Source of the DNA: Clostridia bacterium
Lineage (GTDB): Bacteria; Bacillota; Clostridia; Christensenellales; Aristaeellaceae
Assembly: GCA_017937505.1 (NCBI GenBank)
Contig: JAGBDL010000110.1
Coordinates: 1-32,604, forward strand
Direction of reading: 5' to 3'
Length of the DNA: 32,604 nucleotides
Part shown: positions 15,758 through 24,892 of the stretch, piece by piece
How positions within the stretch are numbered: position 1 is the stretch's first letter
How the letters are laid out: each line of letters begins with the position of its first letter
Notes under the pieces: model-generated
What the model was told of the DNA's origin: nothing
The model's input: only the letters and a program-made list of their open reading frames with translations
Databases searched by the model: none
Program-made: the position numbers and the translations under genes

Positions 15758-16855
15758 TTATTCGAGATAATCCTTGAGCTTCTTGCTGCGGCTCGGGTGG
15801 CGCAGCTTGCGCAGCGCCTTCGCCTCGATCTGGCGGATGCGCTCGCGCGTGACGTTGAACTGCTGTCCGACCTCTTCAAGCGTCCTCTGGCGGCCGTCCT
15901 CCAGGCCGAAGCGCAGGGACAGCACCTTCTTTTCGCGCGGGGTCAGGGTGTCCAGCACGCTCATGAGCTGCTCCTTCATCAGCGTGAAGGACGCAGCCTC
16001 TGCGGGCGGCGGCGCGTCGTCATCCTGGATGAAGTCGCCCAGGTGGGAGTCCTCCTCCTCGCCGATCGGCGTCTCCAGGGAGACCGGCTCCTGCGCGATC
16101 TTGATGATCTCGCGCACCTTCTCCACCGAGATGCCCATCGCCTCGGCGATCTCCTCCGGCTGCGGCTCACGGCCCTTCTCCTGCAGGAGCTGACGGCTGA
16201 CGCGGATCAGCTTGTTGATCGTCTCGACCATGTGCACCGGAATGCGGATCGTGCGCGCCTGATCGGCGATCGCGCGGGTGATCGACTGACGGATCCACCA
16301 GGTGGCATACGTCGAAAATTTAAAGCCCTTCTGATAGTCGAACTTTTCCACCGCCTTGATCAGGCCCAGGTTGCCCTCCTGAATCAGATCCAGGAACAGC
16401 ATGCCGCGGCCGACATAGCGCTTGGCGATGGAGACGACCAGACGCAGGTTCGCCTCGGCCAGCTTCTTCTTTGCCGCCTCGGCGTCCGGGCCGCCCTCGA
16501 GCATCTTCTTGGCGATCTCGATCTCCTCGTCCGCGGTGAGCAGCGGCACCTTGCCGATCTCCTTGAGATACATGCGCACAGGGTCGTCGATGCTGATGCC
16601 CTCCGGCACGGACAGGTCAAGCTCCGGCTCCGCAGCTTCCTGCGCGCTGGCGACCGCCTCGTCCTCGGAGCTGCTCACGATGCTGACGCCCTCGGCCTCC
16701 AGCGTTTCAAAGACCGCGTCAATCGCATCCGCATCGATATCCAGCTCGCTGAGCTTGTTCATTACCTCCTGATAAGAGATCGTCTTCTTCTCGTTGCGCG
16801 CGAGATCGAGGATCTCCTTGACCTTCTGCTGCGCCTGTTCACGTGTCAGTGCCAT
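15758..16855 (-). CDS. rpoD: primary RNA polymerase sigma factor (sigma-70/SigA)
   Basis: The housekeeping sigma factor directs RNA polymerase to -10/-35 promoters like those seen in this window. The 365 residues include a short region 1.1 (1-80), region 1.2 at [16 protein letters not shown], and region 2 with the hallmark [38 protein letters not shown] and [13 protein letters not shown]. Region 3 follows, then region 4 with [15 protein letters not shown] and the helix-turn-helix [22 protein letters not shown]. The length matches Bacillus SigA and lacks the large non-conserved insert of proteobacterial RpoD. Start ATG 16855 lies six bases after the dnaG stop. The dnaG-rpoD order is the classical macromolecular synthesis operon without rpsU. 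Confidence 0.98.
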   Translation of the reverse strand: MALTREQAQQKVKEILDLARNEKKTISYQEVMNKLSELDIDADAIDAVFETLEAEGVSIVSSSEDEAVASAQEAAEPELDLSVPEGISIDDPVRMYLKEIGKVPLLTADEEIEIAKKMLEGGPDAEAAKKKLAEANLRLVVSIAKRYVGRGMLFLDLIQEGNLGLIKAVEKFDYQKGFKFSTYATWWIRQSITRAIADQARTIRIPVHMVETINKLIRVSRQLLQEKGREPQPEEIAEAMGISVEKVREIIKIAQEPVSLETPIGEEEDSHLGDFIQDDDAPPPAEAASFTLMKEQLMSVLDTLTPREKKVLSLRFGLEDGRQRTLEEVGQQFNVTRERIRQIEAKALRKLRHPSRSKKLKDYLE

Positions 16856-16861
16856 AAGAAG

Positions 16862-18616
16862 TCATTCCTTTCTTCCGGCCGTCTGTCTTTCCTTCGTCAG
16901 TTCCTGTATCTTCAAAAGCGTTCTGCGCTTGTCTTCGCCCGTCTGATGGCCGAGCTCCTTCTGAAGCGCCGCGATCTTCTCCTCGATGCGCTTCCTGTGC
17001 AGGATGCGCAGACAGTCGCCTGCCATGCGCAGCTGCCCCTCCTCGCCCGCGCCGCTGTCCTTTTCAAGCAGCCGTGCCGCGCGCGCGCGTTCGTTTTCGT
17101 CTGCAATCTCCTCAAGAATCGCGCCCGGCGTCATGCCGTCGATGAGCTTTTGCGCCATCGCGCGCCGCTCCGCGGAGATAAAGTCGTCCGCCGTCACCGT
17201 GCCCGGCTCAATGCGCTTTTCTGCCAGCAGCAGAAGGAGCTGGCGCTCCGCGGCGGCCGTCTCGGTGTCCACGCCCTCGTTCATTTCCTCCAGCGGCCGG
17301 GCCGCATGGCGGTACGTCCTCTGCTGCTGCTGGCTGAGCAGCTCCGTGCGGCCGATCTGCGCCAGCAGCACGTCGCGCGGAAAGCCTGTGGCAACCATGA
17401 GCTCCTTCACATAGTTTTCAAGCTCAACCGGCTCCTTGACCTTCGCCAGATATTTGGCGCAGGCGATGGCGTACGCGGTGCGTCCCTCCTGGGTGGAGAG
17501 GTCGTGATGCTGCGCCTCCTGCCTCATGCGGTAGGTCGTCGCATCCATCGGCGCCAGACTGTCCAGCGCCTGCAGTCCGCGCTGACGGATGTATTCGTCC
17601 GGATCCAGTCCGTCGGGAAACACGAGTACGCGCGCCTTCACGTTTTCCTCGTCAAAGATCTCCAGCGCGCGCAGGATCGCCTTCTGGCCCGCGGCGTCGC
17701 CGTCGTAGGATACCCAGATTTCCGGCGCGTACCGCTTGAGCAGCCTCGCCTGCTCGATCGTCAGCGCCGTGCCCAGCGTCGCGCAGACGCCCGGCACGCC
17801 CGCCTGCGTCAGCGCGATCACGTCCATATAGCCCTCGACCAGGATCACGCGCTTCAGGCCCCGCTGCTTTTTGAGCAGGTTGGCCGCAAACACGCCCAGC
17901 CGCTTGTTGAACACCGGCGTATCGCCTGTGTTGAGGTATTTCGGTTTGATATCACCCAGCGCGCGCCCGCCAAAGCCCAGCACGCGCCCCTGCGCGTCGA
18001 TGATCGGGAAAATCGCGCGCTGGCGGAACATGTCGTAAACCCGCCCGTCGCGGCGGACCGAGATGCCCGCGCGCACGAGCTCGTCGTCCGTAAAGCCCAG
18101 CGCGCGCATGGCCTGCGTCGCGCCGTCCGACCTTGCGGGCGTGGAGCCCAGGCCGAACATGCGGATCGTCTGATCGTCCAGCCCGCGGCCATACAGATAC
18201 GAGAGAATCTGCGCGTTTTCCTTCTTCCAGAGCTCACTGTGGAAAAAGCGCGCGCACTGTTTGTTCGCCTCGACAAGCCGCTCCTTCTCGCTGCGGCTGG
18301 CCGCATCCTCGCGGCCGGCGATCATCTCCGGCAGCTCCATGTGGTTCTGCTCGGCCAGCAGCTTCACCGCGTCGGCAAACTCCAGATGCTCGATCTCCAT
18401 CACAAAGGTGATGGCGCTGCCGCCCGCGTGGCAGCCGAAGCAGTAGTACATCTGGCGCTGCGGATTGACGGAAAAGGACGCCGTCTTCTCCCCGTGGAAG
18501 GGGCACAGCCCCCAGTAGCGCCCGCCCTTGGGGGTCAGGTGCACATACCGGGAGACCACCGAAACGATGTCGGAGCGTTCGCGCAGCTCGTCAAGCCACG
18601 CCTGCGGAAACCTCAA
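16862..18616 (-). CDS. dnaG: DNA primase
   Basis: DnaG lays down RNA primers at the replication fork together with the DnaB helicase. The 584-residue protein has an N-terminal CHC2 zinc-binding domain (Cys38, His41, Cys59, Cys62; CPFHGEKTASFSV and YYCFGCHAGG). A catalytic core follows, with EKERLVEANK and AQGRVLGFGGRALGD, then a Toprim fold with ILVEGYMDVIAL and SYDGDAAGQKA, and a helicase-interaction C-terminus. I use TTG at 18616-18614 as start, because the conserved N-terminus (RFPQAWLDELRERSDIV) begins there and no ATG is available. GAGAGGG and GAAGGA lie just upstream. Confidence 0.96.
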   Translation of the reverse strand: MRFPQAWLDELRERSDIVSVVSRYVHLTPKGGRYWGLCPFHGEKTASFSVNPQRQMYYCFGCHAGGSAITFVMEIEHLEFADAVKLLAEQNHMELPEMIAGREDAASRSEKERLVEANKQCARFFHSELWKKENAQILSYLYGRGLDDQTIRMFGLGSTPARSDGATQAMRALGFTDDELVRAGISVRRDGRVYDMFRQRAIFPIIDAQGRVLGFGGRALGDIKPKYLNTGDTPVFNKRLGVFAANLLKKQRGLKRVILVEGYMDVIALTQAGVPGVCATLGTALTIEQARLLKRYAPEIWVSYDGDAAGQKAILRALEIFDEENVKARVLVFPDGLDPDEYIRQRGLQALDSLAPMDATTYRMRQEAQHHDLSTQEGRTAYAIACAKYLAKVKEPVELENYVKELMVATGFPRDVLLAQIGRTELLSQQQQRTYRHAARPLEEMNEGVDTETAAAERQLLLLLAEKRIEPGTVTADDFISAERRAMAQKLIDGMTPGAILEEIADENERARAARLLEKDSGAGEEGQLRMAGDCLRILHRKRIEEKIAALQKELGHQTGEDKRRTLLKIQELTKERQTAGRKE

Positions 18617-18823
18617 CGTCCTTCACCGCCCTCTCCCTTGACCTGTAGGCAATTGCGCAAATCCGTACATCGGGCACAAAGCGGCCCGACTCTGTGAAGC
18701 TGTCCGGACGTGGGAGCGGCACGGCCCGCTTCAGGCAGCCCAAATGCCGTCCTATCTTTTTCGCCGCAGGACGGCGCATTCCTGCAAACGGACTGCACTT
18801 TTTTCGGGAAAAAGTCCTTGCTT
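18617..18823. other. 207-bp dgt-dnaG intergenic region with inverted repeats
   Basis: Two inverted repeats are present. GCCGTCCT/AGGACGGC lies at 18746-18753 and 18768-18775, and ACTTTTTT/AAAAAGT lies at 18797-18804 and 18809-18815. Neither has a clean T-run to make it a convincing terminator. Two short minus-strand open frames cross the region and overlap the flanking genes; neither has a recognisable family. Confidence 0.5.
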
Positions 18824-19831
18824 TCATCCAATTCCGTCAAAAAACGGCGGAATAAACAGCTTCTGATAGGTTTTCACCGCATACGCGTCGGTCATGCAGG
18901 CGACGAAATCGCACACGCCGCGCTGAATGCCCTCGCGATAGACGATCTCCATATACTCGTTGGGCATCTGCCCCGGATGCTCCATATAGTAGCCCACCAG
19001 TTCGGTGACGATGTGGTGCGTCTTGCGGCACTCGTTGTTCGCCCAGTCGCGGGAATACACACGCTCAAACATGAACGCGCGCAGTTCGAGCAGCGCGTCC
19101 CAGATTTCCGGCTCCATCGCCGTCTCGTTTTTTCCCTCGCTGTGGCGCACCACGCTGCGGATCATCGTATCGATGCGCTCGCCGTGGGTCGCTCCAAGCG
19201 TACGGATCGCGTGTTTGGGCAAATCCTCCACGCTCAGCAGGCCCGCGCGCACCGCGTCGTCGATATCGTGGTTGATGTAGGCGATGCGGTCCGCCAGGTG
19301 CACGCAGCAGCCCTCCAGCGTCTGGGGCTTCACCTTGCCGGAGTGATGCTCGATGCCGTCGCGCACCTCCCAGGTGAGGTTGAGGCCGCGGCCTCCGTTT
19401 TCCAGCACCTCTACCACGCGCCGGCTCTGCTCCCTGTGCTCAAAGCCGCCCTCGATGATCTTGTCGAGCGCGTCCTCGCCCGCGTGGCCGAAGGGCGTGT
19501 GCCCCAGGTCGTGCCCCATGGCGATCGCCTCGGCGAGATCCTCGTTCAGCCGCAGTGCCCGCGCCAGCGTGCGCGCCACCTGCGTAACCTCCAGCGTATG
19601 CGTCAGGCGCGTCCTGTAATGATCGCCCTGCGGGGAAAGAAACACCTGCGTCTTGCCCTTCAGGCGCCGGAAGGACTTGCAGTGCAGAATCCTGTCCCGG
19701 TCGCGCTGGAACTCCGTGCGCATGTCGTCCGGCGTCACGGGCCGCTCCCGGCCGCGGCTCTCGCTCGAGAGCGTCGCGAACGGGCTGAGCGTGTCGCGCT
19801 CCCGCTGTTCAAGCATCGCCTTGATAGTCAT
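18824..19831 (-). CDS. dgt: deoxyguanosinetriphosphate triphosphohydrolase-like HD-domain protein
   Basis: Dgt-type enzymes split dNTPs into nucleoside and triphosphate and help set dNTP pools, which fits the position before dnaG. The 335-residue protein shows FRRLKGKTQVF (54-64), RLTHTLEV (75-82), and the HD metal site GHDLGHTPFGHAGE (106-119). HLADRIAYINHDIDDA supplies the distal metal-binding aspartate. Start ATG 19831 has a strong GGGAGG. A longer open frame upstream only translates the leader repeat and is rejected. The dgt-dnaG-rpoD order is common in Bacillota. Confidence 0.93.
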   Translation of the reverse strand: MTIKAMLEQRERDTLSPFATLSSESRGRERPVTPDDMRTEFQRDRDRILHCKSFRRLKGKTQVFLSPQGDHYRTRLTHTLEVTQVARTLARALRLNEDLAEAIAMGHDLGHTPFGHAGEDALDKIIEGGFEHREQSRRVVEVLENGGRGLNLTWEVRDGIEHHSGKVKPQTLEGCCVHLADRIAYINHDIDDAVRAGLLSVEDLPKHAIRTLGATHGERIDTMIRSVVRHSEGKNETAMEPEIWDALLELRAFMFERVYSRDWANNECRKTHHIVTELVGYYMEHPGQMPNEYMEIVYREGIQRGVCDFVACMTDAYAVKTYQKLFIPPFFDGIG

Positions 19832-19866
19832 CTGCGCCGCCTCCCTTCTTGTTAGCACCACATCGG

Positions 19867-19935
19867 GGGAACGATTGGGGCTCTGCCCCAACCCCCGCAA
19901 GGGACATTGTCCCTTGGCCCTTCTTCGCTTCGCGC
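19867..19935 (-). repeat. two-hairpin repeat, copy B, in the leader of dgt
   Basis: On the minus strand it begins GCGCGAAGCGAAGAAGGG. Hairpin CAAGGGAC-aat-GTCCCTTG follows (19916-19898), then CGGGGG, then hairpin TTGGGGC-aga-GCCCCAA (19891-19875) and TCGTTCCC. It ends 35 bases before the dgt start codon, almost the same distance as copy A from trmK-nif3. Confidence 0.75.
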
Positions 19936-19954
19936 TTTCATCCAAAGTGCGGAT

Positions 19955-19960
19955 ATTATA
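19955..19960 (-). promoter_or_regulatory. probable -10 box of dgt
   Basis: TATAAT reads on the minus strand at 19960-19955. A TTGTCA lies upstream but 21 bases away, which is longer than usual. Transcription from near 19948 would include repeat copy B in the leader. Confidence 0.4.
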
Positions 19961-20003
19961 AAAGCATAATTCGACACCGGCTGACAAAAACCTATCGCGG
20001 CGC

Positions 20004-20041
20004 AAAAAATCCCCGCTTCAACTTTTTGGGTCAAAGCGGGA
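20004..20041 (-). terminator. terminator of the def-to-thiN gene run
   Basis: CCCGCTT (20040-20034) and AAGCGGG (20018-20012) form the stem and TTTTTT follows on the minus strand (20009-20004). It starts about 20 bases after the thiN stop. Confidence 0.8.
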
Positions 20042-20062
20042 CGTTTGCCTTTGCAGATGATT

Positions 20063-20701
20063 TCAGATTCCGCCGTAATGATGAAACAGCAGCAGGTCGC
20101 CCGCCTGCACGGTGATCCTCGCCTCGTCGGCCGTCACCACGTTGCTCACGCCCAGCGGATGCACGAAGTCAAAGGACAGCGCCTCCTGAGAATGATAGTA
20201 GCAGCCCTCAAGCGTCACGCCGTGCGCCTCGCCGATGGGGATCAGGGAAATCGTATCCCCCTTCGCACCGCGCAGCGTGATCTCGCCGTCGATGCGCACA
20301 ATGCGCACGCGCTCGTCGAGAATCTGCGCGAACGCGCCGCCCTCGTGCGCGCGATTAAACAGCATGAGGTTGGCCAGCGCGTGATCCATACGCCCGCCCA
20401 GCGCGCCGAGAATCGTGATCTCCGTCGCGCCGCGCGACAGCGCGACCTCCATGGCGTGTCCGCCGTCGGTGTCGTCCTTCTCGCAGGGCAGGCGCTCCAT
20501 CTCTGTGCTGCCCTCCCTGCGTGCCAGCGTCCCGGCGCTGACGGAGTCCATGTCGCCCAGCAGCAGATCCGGCAGCACGCCCGCCGCCTCAAACGCCTCA
20601 AGACCTCTGTCCGCCGCAATCGTCAGTTCAGCGCAGGACGTGCAGCGTTTCAGCAGTGGCGGGGACGGCAGGTCGCCGCCCAGCACAATCAGCGCGCGCA
20701 T
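20063..20701 (-). CDS. thiN: thiamine pyrophosphokinase
   Basis: ThiN transfers pyrophosphate from ATP to thiamine, making the cofactor thiamine diphosphate. The 212-residue protein shows IVLGGDLPS near the N-terminus, TIAADRGLEAFEAAG, LLLGDMDSVSAGTL with the metal-binding aspartates, the CEKDDTDGGHAMEVAL motif and ILGALGGRMDHALANL. The C-terminal half (ITLRGAKGDTISLIPIGEA onward) is the usual beta-rich domain. The start ATG 20701 lies inside the last codons of rpe (13-bp overlap), so the two are probably translated together. No TPP riboswitch is visible nearby. It is the last gene before the terminator. Confidence 0.92.
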   Translation of the reverse strand: MRALIVLGGDLPSPPLLKRCTSCAELTIAADRGLEAFEAAGVLPDLLLGDMDSVSAGTLARREGSTEMERLPCEKDDTDGGHAMEVALSRGATEITILGALGGRMDHALANLMLFNRAHEGGAFAQILDERVRIVRIDGEITLRGAKGDTISLIPIGEAHGVTLEGCYYHSQEALSFDFVHPLGVSNVVTADEARITVQAGDLLLFHHYGGI

Positions 20702-21360
20702 CGCTCGCCCTCCTGCAGTCCGCGCAGCGCCGCCACGAACGCTTCCGGGGCTTCCGCGCGGAACAGGCCCGTGCCGGTGACCAGCACGTTGGCGCCCGCC
20801 TCGACCACCCGGTGCGCGTTGTCCATCTTGATGCCGCCGTCTACCTCCAGGAAGATGTCGCGTCCGCACGCGTCGATCATCCTTCTGAGCACCGGCAGCT
20901 TTTGCAGGCAGTCCTCGCGCAGGCTCTGGCCGCCGAAGCCCGGCTCCACGGTCATCACCAGCACCAGGTCGCACAGCGGCAGCAGGCGGCGGATCTCCTC
21001 AGGCCGGGTGCCCGGCTTGATGGAGAGGCCGGTCTTCACGCCCAGCGCCGCGATTTCGCGCAGCAGATCCTCCACGTCGTCCTCGATCTCGGCGTGAACA
21101 GTGATCAGATCCGCGCCCGCACGGGCGTATTCTGCGATATACTGCCGCGGGTTGGAGAGCATCAGGTGCACGTCCAGAAACAGCTTCGTCTTTCTGCGTA
21201 TGGCGGTGACAGCGTCCGGGCCGAAGCTGATGTTGGGCACAAAATGGCCGTCCATATTGTCAATGTGAAGCCAGGTAAGGCCCAGCCGCTCCACCAGCTC
21301 GATCTCCTCGCCCAGGCGCATCAGATCCGCGCCCAGCACGGAAGGTGAAATATGGATCAT
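20689..21360 (-). CDS. rpe: ribulose-phosphate 3-epimerase
   Basis: Rpe interconverts ribulose 5-phosphate and xylulose 5-phosphate in the pentose phosphate pathway. The 223-residue TIM barrel has ISPSVLGADLMRLGEE at the start, WLHIDNMDGHFVPNISFG (30-47), LDVHLMLSNP, VMTVEPGFGGQSL with a catalytic loop, and LEVDGGIKMDNA with the second catalytic aspartate. The His, Asp and metal positions expected for the family are present. Start ATG 21360 overlaps the rsgA stop as ATGA. The rsgA-rpe-thiN order is typical of Bacillota. Confidence 0.96.
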   Translation of the reverse strand: MIHISPSVLGADLMRLGEEIELVERLGLTWLHIDNMDGHFVPNISFGPDAVTAIRRKTKLFLDVHLMLSNPRQYIAEYARAGADLITVHAEIEDDVEDLLREIAALGVKTGLSIKPGTRPEEIRRLLPLCDLVLVMTVEPGFGGQSLREDCLQKLPVLRRMIDACGRDIFLEVDGGIKMDNAHRVVEAGANVLVTGTGLFRAEAPEAFVAALRGLQEGERCAR

Positions 21361-22235
21361 TCGTATCGCCCCTTCCAGTTCTCCTTGACCTGCGCAAGCA
21401 ATTCGCGGTATCTCGCCCAGCGCACGGCGCTCAGCCTGCCCGCGGCTACGGCTTCCTTCACGGCGCAACCGGGTTCCCGGTCGTGCAGGCAGGGCTGAAA
21501 GCGGCATTCGCCCGAGAGCGCGTTGTACTCCGGATACAGCTGCGCGAATTCCTGCGGCTCAATGCCGTCCTCCAGCTCCAGCAGGCTGAAGCCCGGGGTA
21601 TCCAGCACCAGCATGCCGTCTGATGCCATCATCTCCGAGCGGCGGGTCGTGTGCCGTCCGCGCTCGGTCTTGCGGCTCAGGCCGCCGGTCTCCAGCTGAA
21701 GGCCGAGCAGCGCGTTGATCAGCGAGCTCTTGCCCACCGCGCTCTGGCCCGCCAGGCAGGTCACCCTGCCGCGCATCGCCTCGCGCAGCGCAGGAACGCC
21801 CTCGCCCGTCAGCGCGCTGGCCGCGAACACGCGCAGCTGCGTGCCGGCGTATTCCTCGCGGATGGACCGTTCCAGCGCATCGCCCAGGTCGATCTTGTTG
21901 ACGCAGATCGCCGGGGTCATGCCGCCCCGCGCCGCGCGCAGAATCAGCTTGTCGATGAGCAGCATGTCCGGATGCGGCACGCTGGCCACGACCAGCATGA
22001 GCATGTCGCAGTTGGCCACGCTGGGCCGCAGCATGACGCTCCTTCTGGGCAGAATCTCCTCCAGCCAGCCGTTGTCCTCGCCCTCGCCCGGCGTGAAACG
22101 CACGCGGTCGCCGACCATCGGCGTCAGCTTCTGGTGGCGCAGCTTCTTCTGCGCGCGCAGCGTGTATTCCTGCCCGTCCTCGTCGCAGAGCACGGTGTAA
22201 AAGCTGCCGATGCCCCGCATGATGCTTCCAACCAT
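21357..22235 (-). CDS. rsgA: small ribosomal subunit biogenesis GTPase RsgA
   Basis: RsgA is a circularly permuted GTPase that checks late maturation of the 30S ribosomal subunit. In 292 residues there is an N-terminal OB fold (about 5-65), then the permuted G domain with NKID (113-116) ahead of the P-loop GQSAVGKSS (163-171) and DTPGFS (212-217). The C-terminal zinc-binding set is Cys244, Cys249, His251 and Cys257. Start ATG 22235 has AAAGGAAG upstream. It lies downstream of the PASTA kinase gene, an arrangement known from Bacillus; related GTPases of this family are kinase substrates there. Confidence 0.96.
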   Translation of the reverse strand: MVGSIMRGIGSFYTVLCDEDGQEYTLRAQKKLRHQKLTPMVGDRVRFTPGEGEDNGWLEEILPRRSVMLRPSVANCDMLMLVVASVPHPDMLLIDKLILRAARGGMTPAICVNKIDLGDALERSIREEYAGTQLRVFAASALTGEGVPALREAMRGRVTCLAGQSAVGKSSLINALLGLQLETGGLSRKTERGRHTTRRSEMMASDGMLVLDTPGFSLLELEDGIEPQEFAQLYPEYNALSGECRFQPCLHDREPGCAVKEAVAAGRLSAVRWARYRELLAQVKENWKGRYE

Positions 22236-22247
22236 GGACTTCCTTTC

Positions 22248-22280
22248 ATGGGGCCTCGCCCCAGCCCGTCCGAAGGGCCG
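22248..22280 (-). repeat. possible partial copy C of the two-hairpin repeat
   Basis: Read on the minus strand, GGGCTGGGGCGAGGCCCCAT resembles the second hairpin of copy B (GGTTGGGGCAGAGCCCCAA). The GCGCGAAGCGA flank is absent, so this may be a truncated copy or chance. A separate hairpin lies beside it at 22287-22309. Confidence 0.35.
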
Positions 22281-22322
22281 TTTTCTGATTCCTCCGGCTT
22301 TCCGGAATCCGACCGCGTGCCT

Positions 22323-24161
22323 TTACTGGAGAACCGCGGTCGCTTCGCTTTTAAAGCCGCCGTCCAGATACACGCGCCAGGTCTGCACGCCGCTTTTCTC
22401 GCTGCGCAGCAGCACGTCGAGCGTCACCTCGCCGGGCTCCGTGTGCGTCGCGGCGTACATGTCGCTCTCCTTGCCGTCCTCGCCCACCAGCGTCACGCGC
22501 ACGCTCACGCCCTCGCGCGGCACCTGCACCGTCACCTTAACCGTCGCGGTGTACTTGCGCCGGTCGTAATAGCCCACGCTCATCTCCACCGCGCTGCCCG
22601 GCAGCACCTCGGTGAAGCGCTCCAGGGACTGCGTGAGCACCACGCCGTCCTGTCTGGCGTCCGAGACGTTTTCATAGGTGATCAGCCCGCGGGTCAGCCC
22701 CAGCGTTTCGATGCGCGAGAGCGCCTCCTCCTCGCGCTGGCCCACCAGATCCGGCACGACCACGCGCCCGCCGGAAACCGTCAGGCTCACCGCGCTGCCG
22801 ATTCTCGCGCTTGCGCCCGCCTCCGGCTGCTGGGCGATGACCGTGCCCGCGAGCTGATCGCTCGGCGCGAGCGTGATCTCGCCGACCGCAAAGCCCTGCG
22901 CTGCAATGGCTGTGACGGCATTGTCCTGCGTCAGGCCGGTAAAGCGCTGCACGGCGAGCATGTCGCTGCCGCGCGAGATGGTCACATACACCGTCTCGCC
23001 CCGGTTCACCTGATCGCCCGCTCTGGGGATCTGGCTGCTGACGTAGCCCTCCATCACGTCGCTGTACGCGTAATCCAGCTGCGCCTGCAGGTTGGCGCTG
23101 GCGACGAGCCGCTCCGCCGTCGCCGCGTCCACGCCGGTCAGATCCGGCATCCGGGTGAGGACGAATACGGCGCGGTACAGCGTCACGCCCGCCAGCGCGA
23201 TCATGCTCAGCATGACGACGATGACCACCGCCATCACCGCGCGCATGCGCGCGCCGCCCGGATGGGGCTTGTGCAGCGGGCGCCTGCCGCGCGGCCCGTC
23301 GTGCTCGATGCGCTGGGCCATGAACTCGCCGTCCGGATGGCGCAGCGCGCGGCGCAGGTCGCGGATCATGCTCTCCGCATTCTGGTAGCGGTCGCGCGGC
23401 TCCTTCTCCAGCGCCTTCTCGACGATGAGTTCCACCGCGCGGCTGACGTCGGCCTCTTCCCCGACGGGCCTGGGCGTCTCCATCAGGTGCATCATCGCCA
23501 CGGACACCGCCGTCTCGCCCTCAAAGGGGACGTGACCGGTGAGCATCTCGTAGAGAATCACGCCCACGGAATACAGGTCGCTGGCGCTCGTGGCGCGCAT
23601 GCCCTTGGCCTGCTCGGGCGAGAAATAGTGCACCGAGCCCATGACGTTGCCGTCGGAGGTCAGCGTTTTGGTGTCAGCCAGGCCGGCGATGCCGAAGTCG
23701 CCGATCTTGACCTGACCGCTTCGGGTGATCATGATGTTCTGGGACTTCACATCCCTGTGGATGATGCCGCGCTGGTGCGCGTGCGAGAGCGCCGCGAGGA
23801 TGCACAGCGCGCAGTGCACGGCCTCCTCCTGCTCCATTTTCCCCTTCTCGGCAATGATATCCTTGAGCGTTTCGCCGTCGACGTATTCAAGGGCGATGTA
23901 CGAAATGCCGCCGGCCTCGCCCGCGTCGATCGAGTTGACGACGTTGGGGTGGTTCAGCTTGCGGTTGACCGCCGCCTCGCGCTTGAAGCGCTCCTTGTAC
24001 TCCGGATCGTCCTCGTACTCCTCGCGCAGCACCTTGAGCGCCACCGTCTGGTGCGTCTTCAGATCAAACGCCCGGTAGACGATCGCCATGCCGCCGCGGC
24101 CGATGATGTCCTCCACGCGGAACCGGCGGCTGACGATCTTGCCAATCAGTCTCGATTCCAC
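22323..24161 (-). CDS. prkC: PASTA-domain serine/threonine protein kinase
   Basis: A membrane kinase that senses wall fragments through external PASTA domains and phosphorylates cytoplasmic targets. In 612 residues the kinase domain shows the glycine loop GRGGMAIVYRA (21-31), Lys43, the catalytic loop HRDVKSQN (135-142), DFG (155-157) and SPEQAKG (181-187). One membrane segment follows (about 308-328) and three PASTA repeats (about 338-398, 401-466, 467-530). The final 80 residues form an extra extracellular beta-rich tail that I cannot assign. It starts with GTG 24161, GGAGGG being seven bases upstream and the phosphatase stop just before it. A longer frame into the phosphatase gene is spurious. 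Confidence 0.95.
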   Translation of the reverse strand: MESRLIGKIVSRRFRVEDIIGRGGMAIVYRAFDLKTHQTVALKVLREEYEDDPEYKERFKREAAVNRKLNHPNVVNSIDAGEAGGISYIALEYVDGETLKDIIAEKGKMEQEEAVHCALCILAALSHAHQRGIIHRDVKSQNIMITRSGQVKIGDFGIAGLADTKTLTSDGNVMGSVHYFSPEQAKGMRATSASDLYSVGVILYEMLTGHVPFEGETAVSVAMMHLMETPRPVGEEADVSRAVELIVEKALEKEPRDRYQNAESMIRDLRRALRHPDGEFMAQRIEHDGPRGRRPLHKPHPGGARMRAVMAVVIVVMLSMIALAGVTLYRAVFVLTRMPDLTGVDAATAERLVASANLQAQLDYAYSDVMEGYVSSQIPRAGDQVNRGETVYVTISRGSDMLAVQRFTGLTQDNAVTAIAAQGFAVGEITLAPSDQLAGTVIAQQPEAGASARIGSAVSLTVSGGRVVVPDLVGQREEEALSRIETLGLTRGLITYENVSDARQDGVVLTQSLERFTEVLPGSAVEMSVGYYDRRKYTATVKVTVQVPREGVSVRVTLVGEDGKESDMYAATHTEPGEVTLDVLLRSEKSGVQTWRVYLDGGFKSEATAVLQ

Positions 24162-24163
24162 GC

Positions 24164-24877
<714 letters not shown>

Positions 24878-24892
24878 ATTCGTGCCCCTTTC

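Noticed and set aside
15797-18697. A 966-codon open frame on the plus strand, antisense to rpoD and dnaG
   Set aside because: It is a mirror of two unmistakable genes in GC-rich DNA. Its product is a low-diversity Arg/Ala/Leu/His-rich chain without any family motif.
19832-20005. Upstream extension of dgt giving 58 more residues
   Set aside because: The extension translates the structured leader repeat and has no similarity to Dgt. The ATG at 19831 has a strong ribosome site and fits family length.
20702-20974. Upstream extension of thiN inside rpe
   Set aside because: It lies wholly in another frame of rpe and lacks ThiN similarity. The conserved start is Met at 20701.
22287-22309. Hairpin after prkC as a terminator
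   Set aside because: No T-run follows on the minus strand, and rsgA starts close downstream in the same direction, so read-through is more likely.
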